Assembly (NCBI GenBank): GCA_037144255.1
Contig: JBAWXE010000111.1
Coordinates: 1-8,369 of the forward strand
Length of the DNA: 8,369 nucleotides
Origin: JBAWXE01 sp037144255
GTDB lineage: Bacteria; Bacteroidota; Bacteroidia; Chitinophagales; Chitinophagaceae
Reading direction: 5' to 3'
This document shows positions 1 to 5,355 of this stretch, piece by piece (the first letter of the stretch is position 1; each line of letters begins with the position of its first letter). Position numbers and translations under genes: made by a program. The notes beneath the pieces are model-generated. The model was given only the letters and a program-made list of their open reading frames with translations, made no database searches and was not told where the DNA came from.

Positions 1-65
1 GATAATTGTCTTTCCTTTCTAATCTCCTTTATCCTTGCACCAAGCAATTCCTTAGCAGTCTGCAT
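1..65 (-). CDS. Xre/Cro-C1-type HTH regulator, N-terminal fragment (cut by window edge)
   Basis: The minus strand opens with ATG at 65-63 and stays open for 21 codons to the window edge. The N-terminus reads MQTAKELLGARIKEIRKERQ followed by L-S. This is the usual first helix of Cro/C1-type helix-turn-helix repressors (LGxRIKxIRKxRxLSQ), so the product is probably a DNA-binding repressor. A strong Shine-Dalgarno AGGAGG (complement of 70-75) lies 4 nt upstream of the ATG and fixes the start. The gene is divergent from the whole rightward array beginning at 391, with about 325 bp of shared regulatory space, so control of the neighbouring genes is plausible but inferred. Only the first helix is visible; the recognition helix and any partner domain (peptidase, cupin) lie outside the window. 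Confidence 0.7.
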   Translation of the reverse strand, partial: MQTAKELLGARIKEIRKERQL

Positions 66-390
66 ATATCCTCCTGAAATGATTCGAGGAAGTATCCGCA
101 GATTTAAGTATTTCAGTAATCCCCTACAATGAACCCATATGAAGAATTATTAGACATCAAAAGGGTAGCATGGTATACGGAATGGGTTGTTATGCGCGAT
201 ATGAGGACATCAGGTGACTTCAAGCATGTTTGTGATCTAACCTGATAAACCTGTAATTACTGATCATGCAAAAGGGTATCCGGCTGACCTCTAACGAGGG
301 ACCAGAGGCCCCTAGAGACATATGGCGATGCTTTATTGCATCTATTGTCTCCAGGGGCTTTTTTATTGATATGTCATTAAGGAGTACAAC
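66..390. promoter_or_regulatory. Divergent regulatory region between HTH gene and array
   Basis: This 325-bp gap holds no credible gene. It contains a 7-bp inverted repeat (AACCCAT 132-138, ATGGGTT 182-188), a 10-mer CAAAAGGGTA repeated exactly at 158-167 and 269-278, and GACATCA at 153-159 and 206-212. An interrupted pairing GCAT...GATC / GATCATGC spans about 224-269. The repeats are candidate repressor sites or RNA stems; no promoter hexamer pair is clear enough to call. The right part (283-364) is a box plus terminator-like hairpin, listed separately. Confidence 0.45.
283..364 (+). promoter_or_regulatory. Leader box plus terminator-like hairpin (attenuator candidate) before gene 391
   Basis: A box GCTGACCT (283-290) ... 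AGGGACCAGA (297-306) runs into a long hairpin. Its outer stem pairs 306-320 with 346-360, with one A/C mismatch and one G-U pair. An inner stem pairs GATGC (327-331) with GCATC (338-342). A run of six T (359-364) follows, so this has the form of an intrinsic terminator. It ends only 27 nt before the start codon at 391, which suggests premature termination in the leader rather than the end of an upstream gene: no rightward gene precedes it in the window. The same box and hairpin layout recurs at 2168-2234. Confidence 0.6.
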
Positions 391-1524
391 ATGGCTCTAA
401 TTAAATGTTCAAAATGCAATAAATATGTATTCGATGTATTTGATTCATGTACTGGATGTGGGTATCCAATTAAGGATATTACTAATAAACCATTAAATGA
501 GTCTAAATCAAATACTGCTAAGTTTTGCGATGTTGTATGGAAAGAGATAAGGTGTCCAAAATGCACACATATTAACCCAATAGTTAAAATGTGCCAAAAA
601 TGTAATTTTGAAATTTTGGATACGCTGCATAATAAACTAAAATGGTACAAGAGGTTTAATAGTATTAGAGAAGTAATGTTTTTCCCTAGCATGATTATGT
701 TAACATTAGTTGTATTTCTTATGTTCGGTATGTTTATAGATAAAGTATCTTCATCATTATTTGAATTTATATTTATGTCATTTTTATTAATAGTTGGTAC
801 ATGGTTCTCGTGTTATTGCTTTTGTAGAGATCTTGGCCCAGATATAAGAGAATATAACCCTGATCAGTCAATAAATATAAATATATTTAGTTTATTAGCA
901 AGAATAGTTGTATTTGGCATTGGGGCAGAGATCTTACATGAAAGTTTTGACTCAATAGGGCATGGATTAGATTCTGTAACAGATGGAGTAGATAGTATAG
1001 ACCATGTTGACACTACGGTAACGATGATGCCAGTGCTAGACCCAAGTGGCATGTTTGATCAAAATAATTTATTTGACTCCAATACAATTGATGAAACTGC
1101 TGGTGGCTTATTACTGCCTTTGCATTCACATATTGCTGATAACATTAATGAATTAAAACTGCATACTCCAGATACTACACATTTTATCGTAACTGATCAT
1201 ATTGGAATAACAGAAGCTCATGTTGACGTACAAGGGCATATAGTTACATTCAGTAATAACCTTGGTTTGCCAATGGACCATATTGATAATCATTATGGCG
1301 TAGTAACAGATAATATGAACTTACCATCTGGTTACATTGAGCATTCATTAGGTGGTGACTCATTTGTCAAAAATATATACGGAGTTACAGAATATCATAT
1401 AGATGGCAATGGTTCGATATTTAATGCCCATGGTGGGAGAATAGGAAATATAGAGAAGATTGGTGAATCAATTGTACTGAAGGACGTAATAGGTAAGACA
1501 CTGCATACAGCAAGCGTGAGTTAA
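391..1524 (+). CDS. Zinc-ribbon membrane protein with repetitive C-terminal tail
   Basis: Unrecognised 377-aa protein. AAGGAG at 379-384 supports the ATG at 391. Two four-cysteine zinc ribbons are visible at the N-terminus: C6/C9/C20/C23 and C55/C58/C68/C71. Hydrophobic stretches near residues 94-115, 122-145 and 163-182 look like membrane helices, so the ribbons would probably face the cytoplasm and the roughly 190-residue tail the other side. The tail lacks cysteine pairs and is rich in His, Asp, Gly and Ile. From about residue 270 it holds three spaced units beginning at G272, G303 and G331; the clearest two share the pattern G(I/V)TExH(V/I)DxxGxI, suggesting stacked beta repeats. The first codons (MALIKC) match those of the gene at 6392 (MALFKC). 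Base composition is AT-rich compared with ardC and radC. Function unknown; a sensor or surface role is only a guess. Confidence 0.8.
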   Translation: MALIKCSKCNKYVFDVFDSCTGCGYPIKDITNKPLNESKSNTAKFCDVVWKEIRCPKCTHINPIVKMCQKCNFEILDTLHNKLKWYKRFNSIREVMFFPSMIMLTLVVFLMFGMFIDKVSSSLFEFIFMSFLLIVGTWFSCYCFCRDLGPDIREYNPDQSININIFSLLARIVVFGIGAEILHESFDSIGHGLDSVTDGVDSIDHVDTTVTMMPVLDPSGMFDQNNLFDSNTIDETAGGLLLPLHSHIADNINELKLHTPDTTHFIVTDHIGITEAHVDVQGHIVTFSNNLGLPMDHIDNHYGVVTDNMNLPSGYIEHSLGGDSFVKNIYGVTEYHIDGNGSIFNAHGGRIGNIEKIGESIVLKDVIGKTLHTASVS

Positions 1525-1575
1525 TGATTCGTTTCAATTACTATTATTGAATTGAATTGTCCTAGAGGAGATCCA

Positions 1576-1644
1576 AAACCTTTATAGCATCCGAGTGGAC
1601 AAGTGAAATAGGTGAATACGAAAACCTGTGATCCGGAACCCCAC
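1576..1644 (+). ncRNA. Structured leader RNA, copy A (radC-RNA-like by context)
   Basis: This 69-nt segment aligns without gaps to 4959-5027, with 59 identical positions. The invariant ends are AAACCTTTATAGCATCCGAG and GTGATCCGGAACCCCAC. In the variable middle, AGGT...ACCT flanks a GAAT-NNN-AAA-type loop. Copy C has AGTT...AACT there, so a G-C pair is replaced by T-A, a compensatory change supporting a hairpin. The element ends 28 nt before the Shine-Dalgarno of the small membrane gene at 1685, so it is in that gene's leader. Known leader RNAs near radC and antirestriction genes (radC motif) are the nearest comparison by context; a C4-type antisense RNA is an alternative. Identity unverified. 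Confidence 0.6.
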
Positions 1645-1684
1645 GTACTTAAAAAGCATAGATTTTACAATCAGGAGGAATTTT

Positions 1685-1930
1685 GTGAATATACTAAGAG
1701 CCATATATTATTCGGCTAGAGGTGTTCAAGCAATTAAAGGCGTTAAGGAGCGAAGGATAGATATAATTGCTCCCGGCGAAAGCATATCATCTACAATAAT
1801 AGAAATGCTTTTGGCTATGATTGCAGTGTGCATCTTTGCTGCATTATTTATATATTTACTCATATACCATACTTTATGGTGTATCTTAGGATTTGTTCTG
1901 ATTCTTGTAGTTATATGCGTATCATTCTGA
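1685..1930 (+). CDS. Small two-helix membrane protein, 81 aa
   Basis: The start is the GTG at 1685, placed by a perfect AGGAGG at 1673-1678 with a 6-nt gap. An in-frame GTG at 1628 would lie inside the conserved leader RNA and has no ribosome site, so it is rejected. The first 35 residues are basic and mostly soluble (I-K-G-V-K-E-R-R at 17-24). Two hydrophobic segments follow at about 40-60 and 63-81, separated by a short YHTLW turn, and the protein ends in the membrane. No family is recognised. Its size and topology are those of phage or island accessory membrane peptides (holin-like, immunity or toxin-like), but nothing in the sequence decides between these. A hairpin with six T at 1967-1996 terminates its transcript. 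Confidence 0.65.
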   Translation: MNILRAIYYSARGVQAIKGVKERRIDIIAPGESISSTIIEMLLAMIAVCIFAALFIYLLIYHTLWCILGFVLILVVICVSF

Positions 1931-1966
1931 ATACCTAGTTACTCGCTGAGCAATCGTTATACTTGA

Positions 1967-1996
1967 GGCATGGTCTTAACTGATCATGTCTTTTTT
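1967..1996 (+). terminator. Rho-independent terminator after the 81-aa gene
   Basis: GGCATGGTC (1967-1975) pairs with GATCATGTC (1982-1990) over 9 bp including two G-U pairs, with a 6-nt loop and six T (1991-1996). The related hairpin at 5041-5074 keeps every pair while exchanging G-U and Watson-Crick forms, so the fold is conserved. Confidence 0.75.
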
Positions 1997-2094
1997 CATT
2001 CAAATGAAAAGAGTTGAACCAGTAGAGCAGTAACAGCCATTCCCATCAATCCTACCGTTACATAACCGTATCCTGAATCCAACCAGATCGTGTC
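1996..2094 (-). pseudogene. C-terminal relic of a small membrane protein (copy D)
   Basis: Read on the minus strand, 2094-1996 encodes a peptide containing W-L-D-S-G-Y-G-Y, then GLMGMAVTALLVQLFSFE and a TGA stop. The minus strand at 5182-5077 encodes a related peptide (W-I-D-D-G, then GLMGMVVTALLVHLLSF). The shared hydrophobic stretch resembles a C-terminal membrane anchor. Here the frame runs back only to a TAA about 40 nt upstream of 2094, with no start codon or ribosome site, so it would be a broken gene. It could instead be chance conservation of an untranslated DNA repeat. Confidence 0.3.
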
Positions 2095-2122
2095 TTGATA
2101 TTGTTTGGTATAGGTTGATACT
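2095..2122 (+). promoter_or_regulatory. Possible sigma-70-type promoter for the 2278 gene
   Basis: TTGATA (2095-2100) and GATACT (2117-2122) are separated by 16 bp. The match to the consensus is 5 of 6 and 4 of 6. It lies after the upstream terminator and before the leader box at 2168, where a promoter is expected. AT-rich DNA produces such matches by chance, so this is weak. Confidence 0.28.
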
Positions 2123-2167
2123 TTAACACAATTTTATTTGTTAGATAACTGCTTTAATGGGAACTTC

Positions 2168-2234
2168 GCTGACCTGATAAACAGGGACCAGAAAGCCCGT
2201 ACTGTGAGCTATATGCTCTGGTACGGGCTTTTTT
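2168..2234 (+). promoter_or_regulatory. Leader box plus terminator-like hairpin before gene 2278
   Basis: The box reads GCTGACCT (2168-2175) ... AGGGACCAGA (2183-2192), as at 283-306. It is followed by a perfect 11-bp stem: AAAGCCCGTAC (2192-2202) with GTACGGGCTTT (2221-2231). An inner GAGC/GCTC stem (2206-2209, 2215-2218) and six T (2229-2234) complete it. It is a strong intrinsic terminator by form. The box ends 86 nt before the start codon, against 85 nt at gene 391. A terminator already sits upstream at 1967-1996, so this second one most likely acts in the leader of gene 2278 as an attenuator. Confidence 0.6.
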
Positions 2235-2277
2235 ATTGTAGAAAACAATTACATCATAAATCAAAAGAGGAATCAAA

Positions 2278-3015
2278 ATGTGTAAGAAGCTAACCACCAT
2301 CATAACAACAGCCCTGATGTTTCTATTCTCCAACACTGCTTTCGCTGCTTTTGCCAACTATGACCTGATACGTGTTGTCTCTGACAAGACACCTGGCTCC
2401 ACACTAGAGATCGCCACTGATCTAGGAAACATTGATACACTGGCATCCTATCAGGGTGTCAAAGTTGGTGGTAGTGCTGAAGCTTTCACCAATTTCATAG
2501 GAACAAGCTCTCTGTCCAATCTGTATGTCAACTACTATGCAGTAAATAAATTAAACAGTTTTACAGGAATCCTCTACATAGGCACCGACAATGCAACCGC
2601 ACCGACATCACCAGGCAAAGCTGGAATATGGACAACCCTGACAAACATTAATTCTTATTACAACGGTCTGACCACAGGCTCCGGCAACACTAAAGTAGCC
2701 AACAATACTGATACTGGTTCTTTCGGTAAAACCTTCGGATTAGCCGCACTTGGTGCTTATGGCGGTTACGCAACACCATTCTCCACCAATGCCAGTCTTA
2801 ATCTAGCCAGCATTGCAACTGAACCGCTTAAAGAGACTGTATGGTTGTTTGAAAACTATATGCCTCCTACAAATATCAGAGGCATAAAAAAGCTTGATCT
2901 GTACACCAACGCTGACGGTTCCACCACTATCAACCCAACCCCTATCCCACATGCTGCTTGGCTCATGGGTTCTGGGTTAATGGGTCTATTTGGATTTAGG
3001 AGAAAGAAAGCATAA
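2278..3015 (+). CDS. Exported protein with PEP-CTERM/VPLPA-like C-terminal sorting tail
   Basis: A 245-aa protein, with AGAGG at 2266-2270 placing the ATG. It has a classical signal peptide: basic C-K-K at 2-4, a hydrophobic core, and a likely cut after A21-F-A23. The mature part is rich in Thr, Asn, Gly and Tyr with no cysteine, suggesting an all-beta extracellular domain. The last 23 residues (from I223) are a sorting tail: a Pro-rich linker and PIPHAAWLMGSGLMGLFG followed by R-R-K-K-A. This is the pattern of PEP-CTERM/VPLPA-type domains, which are processed by exosortase in Gram-negative bacteria and lead to release into or attachment to the extracellular matrix. The exosortase must be elsewhere in the genome. 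The mature domain is not recognised. Its G+C content looks higher than that of the next gene. The second CTERM gene follows after 90 bp. Confidence 0.85.
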   Translation: MCKKLTTIITTALMFLFSNTAFAAFANYDLIRVVSDKTPGSTLEIATDLGNIDTLASYQGVKVGGSAEAFTNFIGTSSLSNLYVNYYAVNKLNSFTGILYIGTDNATAPTSPGKAGIWTTLTNINSYYNGLTTGSGNTKVANNTDTGSFGKTFGLAALGAYGGYATPFSTNASLNLASIATEPLKETVWLFENYMPPTNIRGIKKLDLYTNADGSTTINPTPIPHAAWLMGSGLMGLFGFRRKKA

Positions 3016-3105
3016 TAACGATTGAATATGGAGACAGGTAAGTAAGTCTGAATAACTATTTGCCAGTTAAATCAAGGTAAAAAACTATTTTTATTGGAGG
3101 TTGAA

Positions 3106-3837
3106 ATGAAATGTATGATTTTCCTATTTGAACACACGTTTCCTAAGTGTAGAAACAACTGGATTAAAAAGTTTTTCTTGATATTAATAGTCAGTTGTTC
3201 TTTTACCATTTCAACAGCTAAAACATCTCAAGCGGATTTAGTAAGTTATACATTTCAAGGCAACCTGACTGGAATAACAGATAATAACAATCTGTTAAAT
3301 GGCCAATTCTCAGCAGGTAATTTATTTCACGGATCGTTTACTTATGACACATCAGCACCCGAAAATAGTTCTTTTTTAACTGATCCAACAACAGGGCTTT
3401 ACAGTGCGGTGAGATCGTTTACAGTAAATATCAATGGATATAATATCACTCGTGTAAGTAGTAGTTTATATGGTTACTTGCAGGTATGGGATAATGCAAA
3501 CTCAATAGATGCTTTTACATTAAACTCTGGAATAGTTACCCCACCTATCGCTATTGGTTCCGGGACTGTCATATCGAGTGTTGATTTTAATCTTTATGAT
3601 TTCACTCATACAGCTTCAAAAAACGGTAAATTGATCCCCACTACTGTAAATCTTAGTGATTACGGATATAGGAGTTTTGATATTTTCGAAGGTAATATGA
3701 CAACTAACCAATACTTTATCCTTGATGGAACTATTACTGATCTTCAGCCCACGCCTACACCTATTCCAGCAGCTGCATGGCTTATGGGTTCTGGTCTGAT
3801 TGGGTTAATCGGTATGAGGAAGAGGGCCACCGTATAG
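3106..3837 (+). CDS. Second exported protein with PEP-CTERM/VPLPA-like sorting tail
   Basis: A 243-aa protein. GGAGG at 3096-3100 sits 5 nt before the ATG at 3106; a TTG at 3094 overlaps this ribosome site and is rejected. The signal peptide has an unusually long n-region of about 22 residues (ending W-I-K-K), a hydrophobic core at about 23-35, and a likely cut near A38 or A43. The mature part begins with an S-Y-T-F-Q-G-N-L-T-G strand and contains F-H-G-S-F-T-Y-D-T-S, a phrase frequent in beta-sandwich PEP-CTERM proteins. The tail from I220 (IPAAAWLMGSGLIGLIGM, then R-K-R) is nearly the same as in the 2278 protein, while the mature domains are not obviously alike. It probably goes to the cell surface or matrix. 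It may be co-transcribed with 2278: the 90-bp gap has no good terminator. Confidence 0.83.
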   Translation: MKCMIFLFEHTFPKCRNNWIKKFFLILIVSCSFTISTAKTSQADLVSYTFQGNLTGITDNNNLLNGQFSAGNLFHGSFTYDTSAPENSSFLTDPTTGLYSAVRSFTVNINGYNITRVSSSLYGYLQVWDNANSIDAFTLNSGIVTPPIAIGSGTVISSVDFNLYDFTHTASKNGKLIPTTVNLSDYGYRSFDIFEGNMTTNQYFILDGTITDLQPTPTPIPAAAWLMGSGLIGLIGMRKRATV

Positions 3838-3874
3838 TCATACATGTGTAGTAATTTCTTTAAGAGAATTCAAA

Positions 3875-3949
3875 AAGTTAATAGAATCCGAGTGGACAAA
3901 TCAAGCATATAATTAAGGAATGTGAAAAACTGTAAATTTGGACCATGTG
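3875..3949 (+). ncRNA. Diverged leader RNA, copy B
   Basis: This segment keeps recognisable blocks of the 69-nt leader: ATAG-ATCCGAGTGGACAA near 3881-3899 and GAATGTGAAAAACTGT near 3918-3933, in the same order and spacing. The second block matches copy C exactly. The hairpin arm is altered (TAAG instead of AGTT) and the GTGATCCGGAACCCCAC block has decayed, so the fold may be lost. It stands in the leader of the 293-aa gene at 3996, the same position relative to a gene as copy A. Confidence 0.4.
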
Positions 3950-3995
3950 TGCCTCGAAACAAACCGGGATTGTAAATACATTTGGAGGTTGCTTT

Positions 3996-4877
3996 ATGGG
4001 ATGGCTAACAATGTTCGTTAAGGAGTTTGCCTACGGGAATGAAATATTTCGTACAAACTCTGGATCTCGCACTAAAAAACCAAACGGAAATCGTTTGCCT
4101 AAAAAAGGAACTGCAGATGATGTTGATCTTTGTTCATTATCAGAAGAGGACCTAAGGAGCAAAGATTTCGAATTGTTTTCTTTGACTAACCTTGATTCTT
4201 ATATAGATATTGAAAGCGAGTACCCAACGTTTAGCACGTACAACATAGAATACACTCAAACAAGCAGATATGATGATGACATATTAAAGACCAGCAAATT
4301 TACACTTATGATAAAAGCGATTCTTTCTCAAAACCAATATAAAAGCTTGAAAAATTCTATCATTGACTATTATTATTTTGTAAACAAATATAAACAAAAA
4401 GGTATTAAATATGTTTCTCCCTATTATGTTGCACCAGAATTTACTGTAACAGTATTTTTTAACGTTGATGGAGAGGTCTTTAAGTGCAACGAAAACCGTG
4501 CGGAGATGGAAAGTTTTTTACTTAGAATTAAAAAGGATGATATATCAGTAGTTTTGGATTTAATTTGGCCATTAGAAATAGTTTTAACAGTAGGATTTCA
4601 AAACAATGTTGAAGAAACTGTTACTATAAATAAATTTTTTGACAAAGAACTCGACGATTTTATTTACGAAGAAATTATTTTTGTAAAATGTAATTCAATA
4701 CCTGGGCTATATGTTTCGAAAGGAGTTACTTTTGAGGAGAATAGATATTATTTCAGTTTAGTAGATTTAATTGAGTTTGAAGCAGAGTTCGAAATTCCAT
4801 TAGTCATATCAAATGAGAACAGCTCAGACTTCAGATCAACAGATACATTATATGATTTTGAATGTAAATTTGTTTAA
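3996..4877 (+). CDS. Hypothetical protein, 293 aa
   Basis: Not recognised. The start chosen is the ATG at 3996, with GGAGG at 3984-3988 and a 7-nt gap; an in-frame ATG at 3945 falls in the leader RNA relic and lacks a ribosome site. After MGWLTMFVKEFAYGNEIF comes a basic, Asn/Lys/Gly-rich linker (about residues 18-40). A long acidic region follows that alternates short strands and helices, with frequent F, Y, D and E. There is no signal peptide, no clear membrane span and no catalytic signature, so it is probably cytoplasmic. Two segments, F-T-V-T-V-F-F-N-V-D-G and E-I-V-L-T-V-G-F-Q, look like edge strands of a beta domain. The gene is markedly AT-rich, with A/T-ending codons unlike ardC and radC, which suggests a separate origin. 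An accessory or defence role would be a guess from neighbourhood only. Confidence 0.7.
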   Translation: MGWLTMFVKEFAYGNEIFRTNSGSRTKKPNGNRLPKKGTADDVDLCSLSEEDLRSKDFELFSLTNLDSYIDIESEYPTFSTYNIEYTQTSRYDDDILKTSKFTLMIKAILSQNQYKSLKNSIIDYYYFVNKYKQKGIKYVSPYYVAPEFTVTVFFNVDGEVFKCNENRAEMESFLLRIKKDDISVVLDLIWPLEIVLTVGFQNNVEETVTINKFFDKELDDFIYEEIIFVKCNSIPGLYVSKGVTFEENRYYFSLVDLIEFEAEFEIPLVISNENSSDFRSTDTLYDFECKFV

Positions 4878-4958
4878 AAGCGTAAATACTTGCCTACTGG
4901 AGTCAACTATCTAATTGAGGCTACGTTTCCTGATTGAGTGTTTTTTATAACTATTATT

Positions 4959-5027
4959 AAACCTTTATAGCATCCGAGTAGCTAGATGTAATAGTTGAAT
5001 GTGAAAAACTGTGATCCGGAACCCCAC
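4959..5027 (+). ncRNA. Structured leader RNA, copy C (radC-RNA-like by context)
   Basis: This copy aligns to copy A over 69 ungapped positions with 10 differences, nearly all in the middle third. The hairpin AGTT...AACT replaces AGGT...ACCT of copy A by a paired change. CTTTAT near the 5' end can also pair with ATAAAG at 5035-5040, closing an outer stem in this copy. It is followed 13 nt later by a 10-bp hairpin and six T, the arrangement expected of a sensor domain plus expression platform, although ardC itself starts 330 nt downstream. Which published family it belongs to (radC motif, C4, or none) was not tested. Confidence 0.63.
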
Positions 5028-5040
5028 ATAGGTAATAAAG

Positions 5041-5074
5041 AGGCATGGTCATTAAAACTGATCGTGCCTTTTTT
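5041..5074 (+). terminator. Rho-independent terminator / expression platform after leader RNA C
   Basis: AGGCATGGTC (5041-5050) pairs with GATCGTGCCT (5060-5069) over 10 bp with two G-U pairs. The loop is 9 nt and six T follow (5069-5074). It is homologous to the hairpin at 1967-1996; there it ends a gene, here it directly follows the RNA element, so it may decide whether ardC is transcribed. Confidence 0.75.
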
Positions 5075-5076
5075 AT

Positions 5077-5182
5077 TCCAAACGAAAGGAGGTGAACCAG
5101 TAGAGCAGTAACAACCATTCCCATCAAACCAGTCTGTAACACCAATCCACCATCATCAATCCAAGCACCATCACCAAGAGGT
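5077..5182 (-). pseudogene. Relic of a small membrane protein (copy C)
   Basis: The minus strand from 5182 to 5077 encodes IPLGDGAWIDDGG, a short link, and GLMGMVVTALLVHLLSF, homologous to the fragment at 2094-1996 at both DNA and protein level. The frame is open back to about 5330, where it reads K-T-L-S-L-S-W-D-A-P and V-D-A-G-Y-D-V-L, plausible for an extracellular beta domain ahead of a C-terminal membrane anchor. No credible start or ribosome site exists, the stop seen in the other copy is lost, and its 5' part overlaps the ardC leader, so it is called a relic. It may be a chance open frame. Confidence 0.28.
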
Positions 5183-5306
5183 ATATCCGTAAAGGCACAC
5201 GTATGCCTAAAATCACTACAGGAGGATACTTGTATGCATAACACATCATAACCAGCATCTACAGGCAAGAAGGTAACATTAACACAACCAGAGAAAGGCG
5301 CATCCC

Positions 5307-5330
5307 AAGACAGGGACAGCGTCTTTTCTT
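5307..5330 (+). terminator. Weak hairpin with T-run just upstream of ardC
   Basis: AAGAC (5307-5311) pairs with GTCTT (5321-5325) around a 9-nt loop containing AGGGACAG, followed by TTTTCTT. The stem is short. The AGGGAC sequence recalls the AGGGACCAGA box at 297-306 and 2183-2192. It ends 13 nt before the ardC Shine-Dalgarno, so it is more likely a leader element than a true terminator. Confidence 0.3.
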
Positions 5331-5355
5331 ATTTCTAACCACAAGGAGGTTTACA

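Larger units (their letters stand above)
1931..2277. other. Gene-free 347-bp gap with terminator, gene relic and leader
   Basis: From left to right this gap holds the terminator at 1967-1996, a minus-strand coding relic at about 1996-2094, a possible promoter at 2095-2122, and the box-plus-hairpin leader of the gene at 2278. The segment 1966-2052 is a diverged duplicate of 5040-5127. No intact gene was found on either strand. Confidence 0.6.
4878..5355. other. Gene-free 478-bp leader region of ardC
   Basis: This region holds leader RNA copy C (4959-5027), a strong terminator (5041-5074), a minus-strand gene relic (5077-5182, with the frame open further right), and a small hairpin at 5307-5327 just before the ardC ribosome site. 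Two AGGAGG-like sites inside it (5092-ish and 5220-5225) are followed only by peptides of a dozen codons or fewer. A T-run at 4941-4946 has no convincing stem. No intact gene was found. Confidence 0.55.

Noticed and set aside
363..692. Minus-strand open frame of 109 codons opposite the first zinc-ribbon gene
   Set aside because: It is antisense to a clear coding region with cysteine motifs, runs into the leader hairpin, and has no ribosome site.
1628..1684. Upstream in-frame start for the 81-aa membrane protein
   Set aside because: It begins inside the conserved RNA element without a ribosome site, while AGGAGG serves the GTG at 1685. The same reasoning excludes 3945 for the 293-aa gene.
2154..2357. 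Minus-strand hydrophobic frame of 67 codons
   Set aside because: Its hydrophobicity is the mirror of the signal peptide of the gene at 2278, and it crosses the leader hairpin.
4905..4946. Terminator after the 293-aa gene, suggested by six T at 4941-4946
   Set aside because: Only GCCT/AGGC with a 21-nt loop, far from the T-run, could be found; no stem adjoins the T-run.
5203..5251. Two overlapping micro-ORFs (12 codons from 5203, 5 codons from 5234 behind AGGAGG) as a possible leader peptide for ardC
   Set aside because: No repeated regulatory codons, no attenuator pairing linked to them, and they lie antisense to the protein relic, which explains the AGGAGG by chance.
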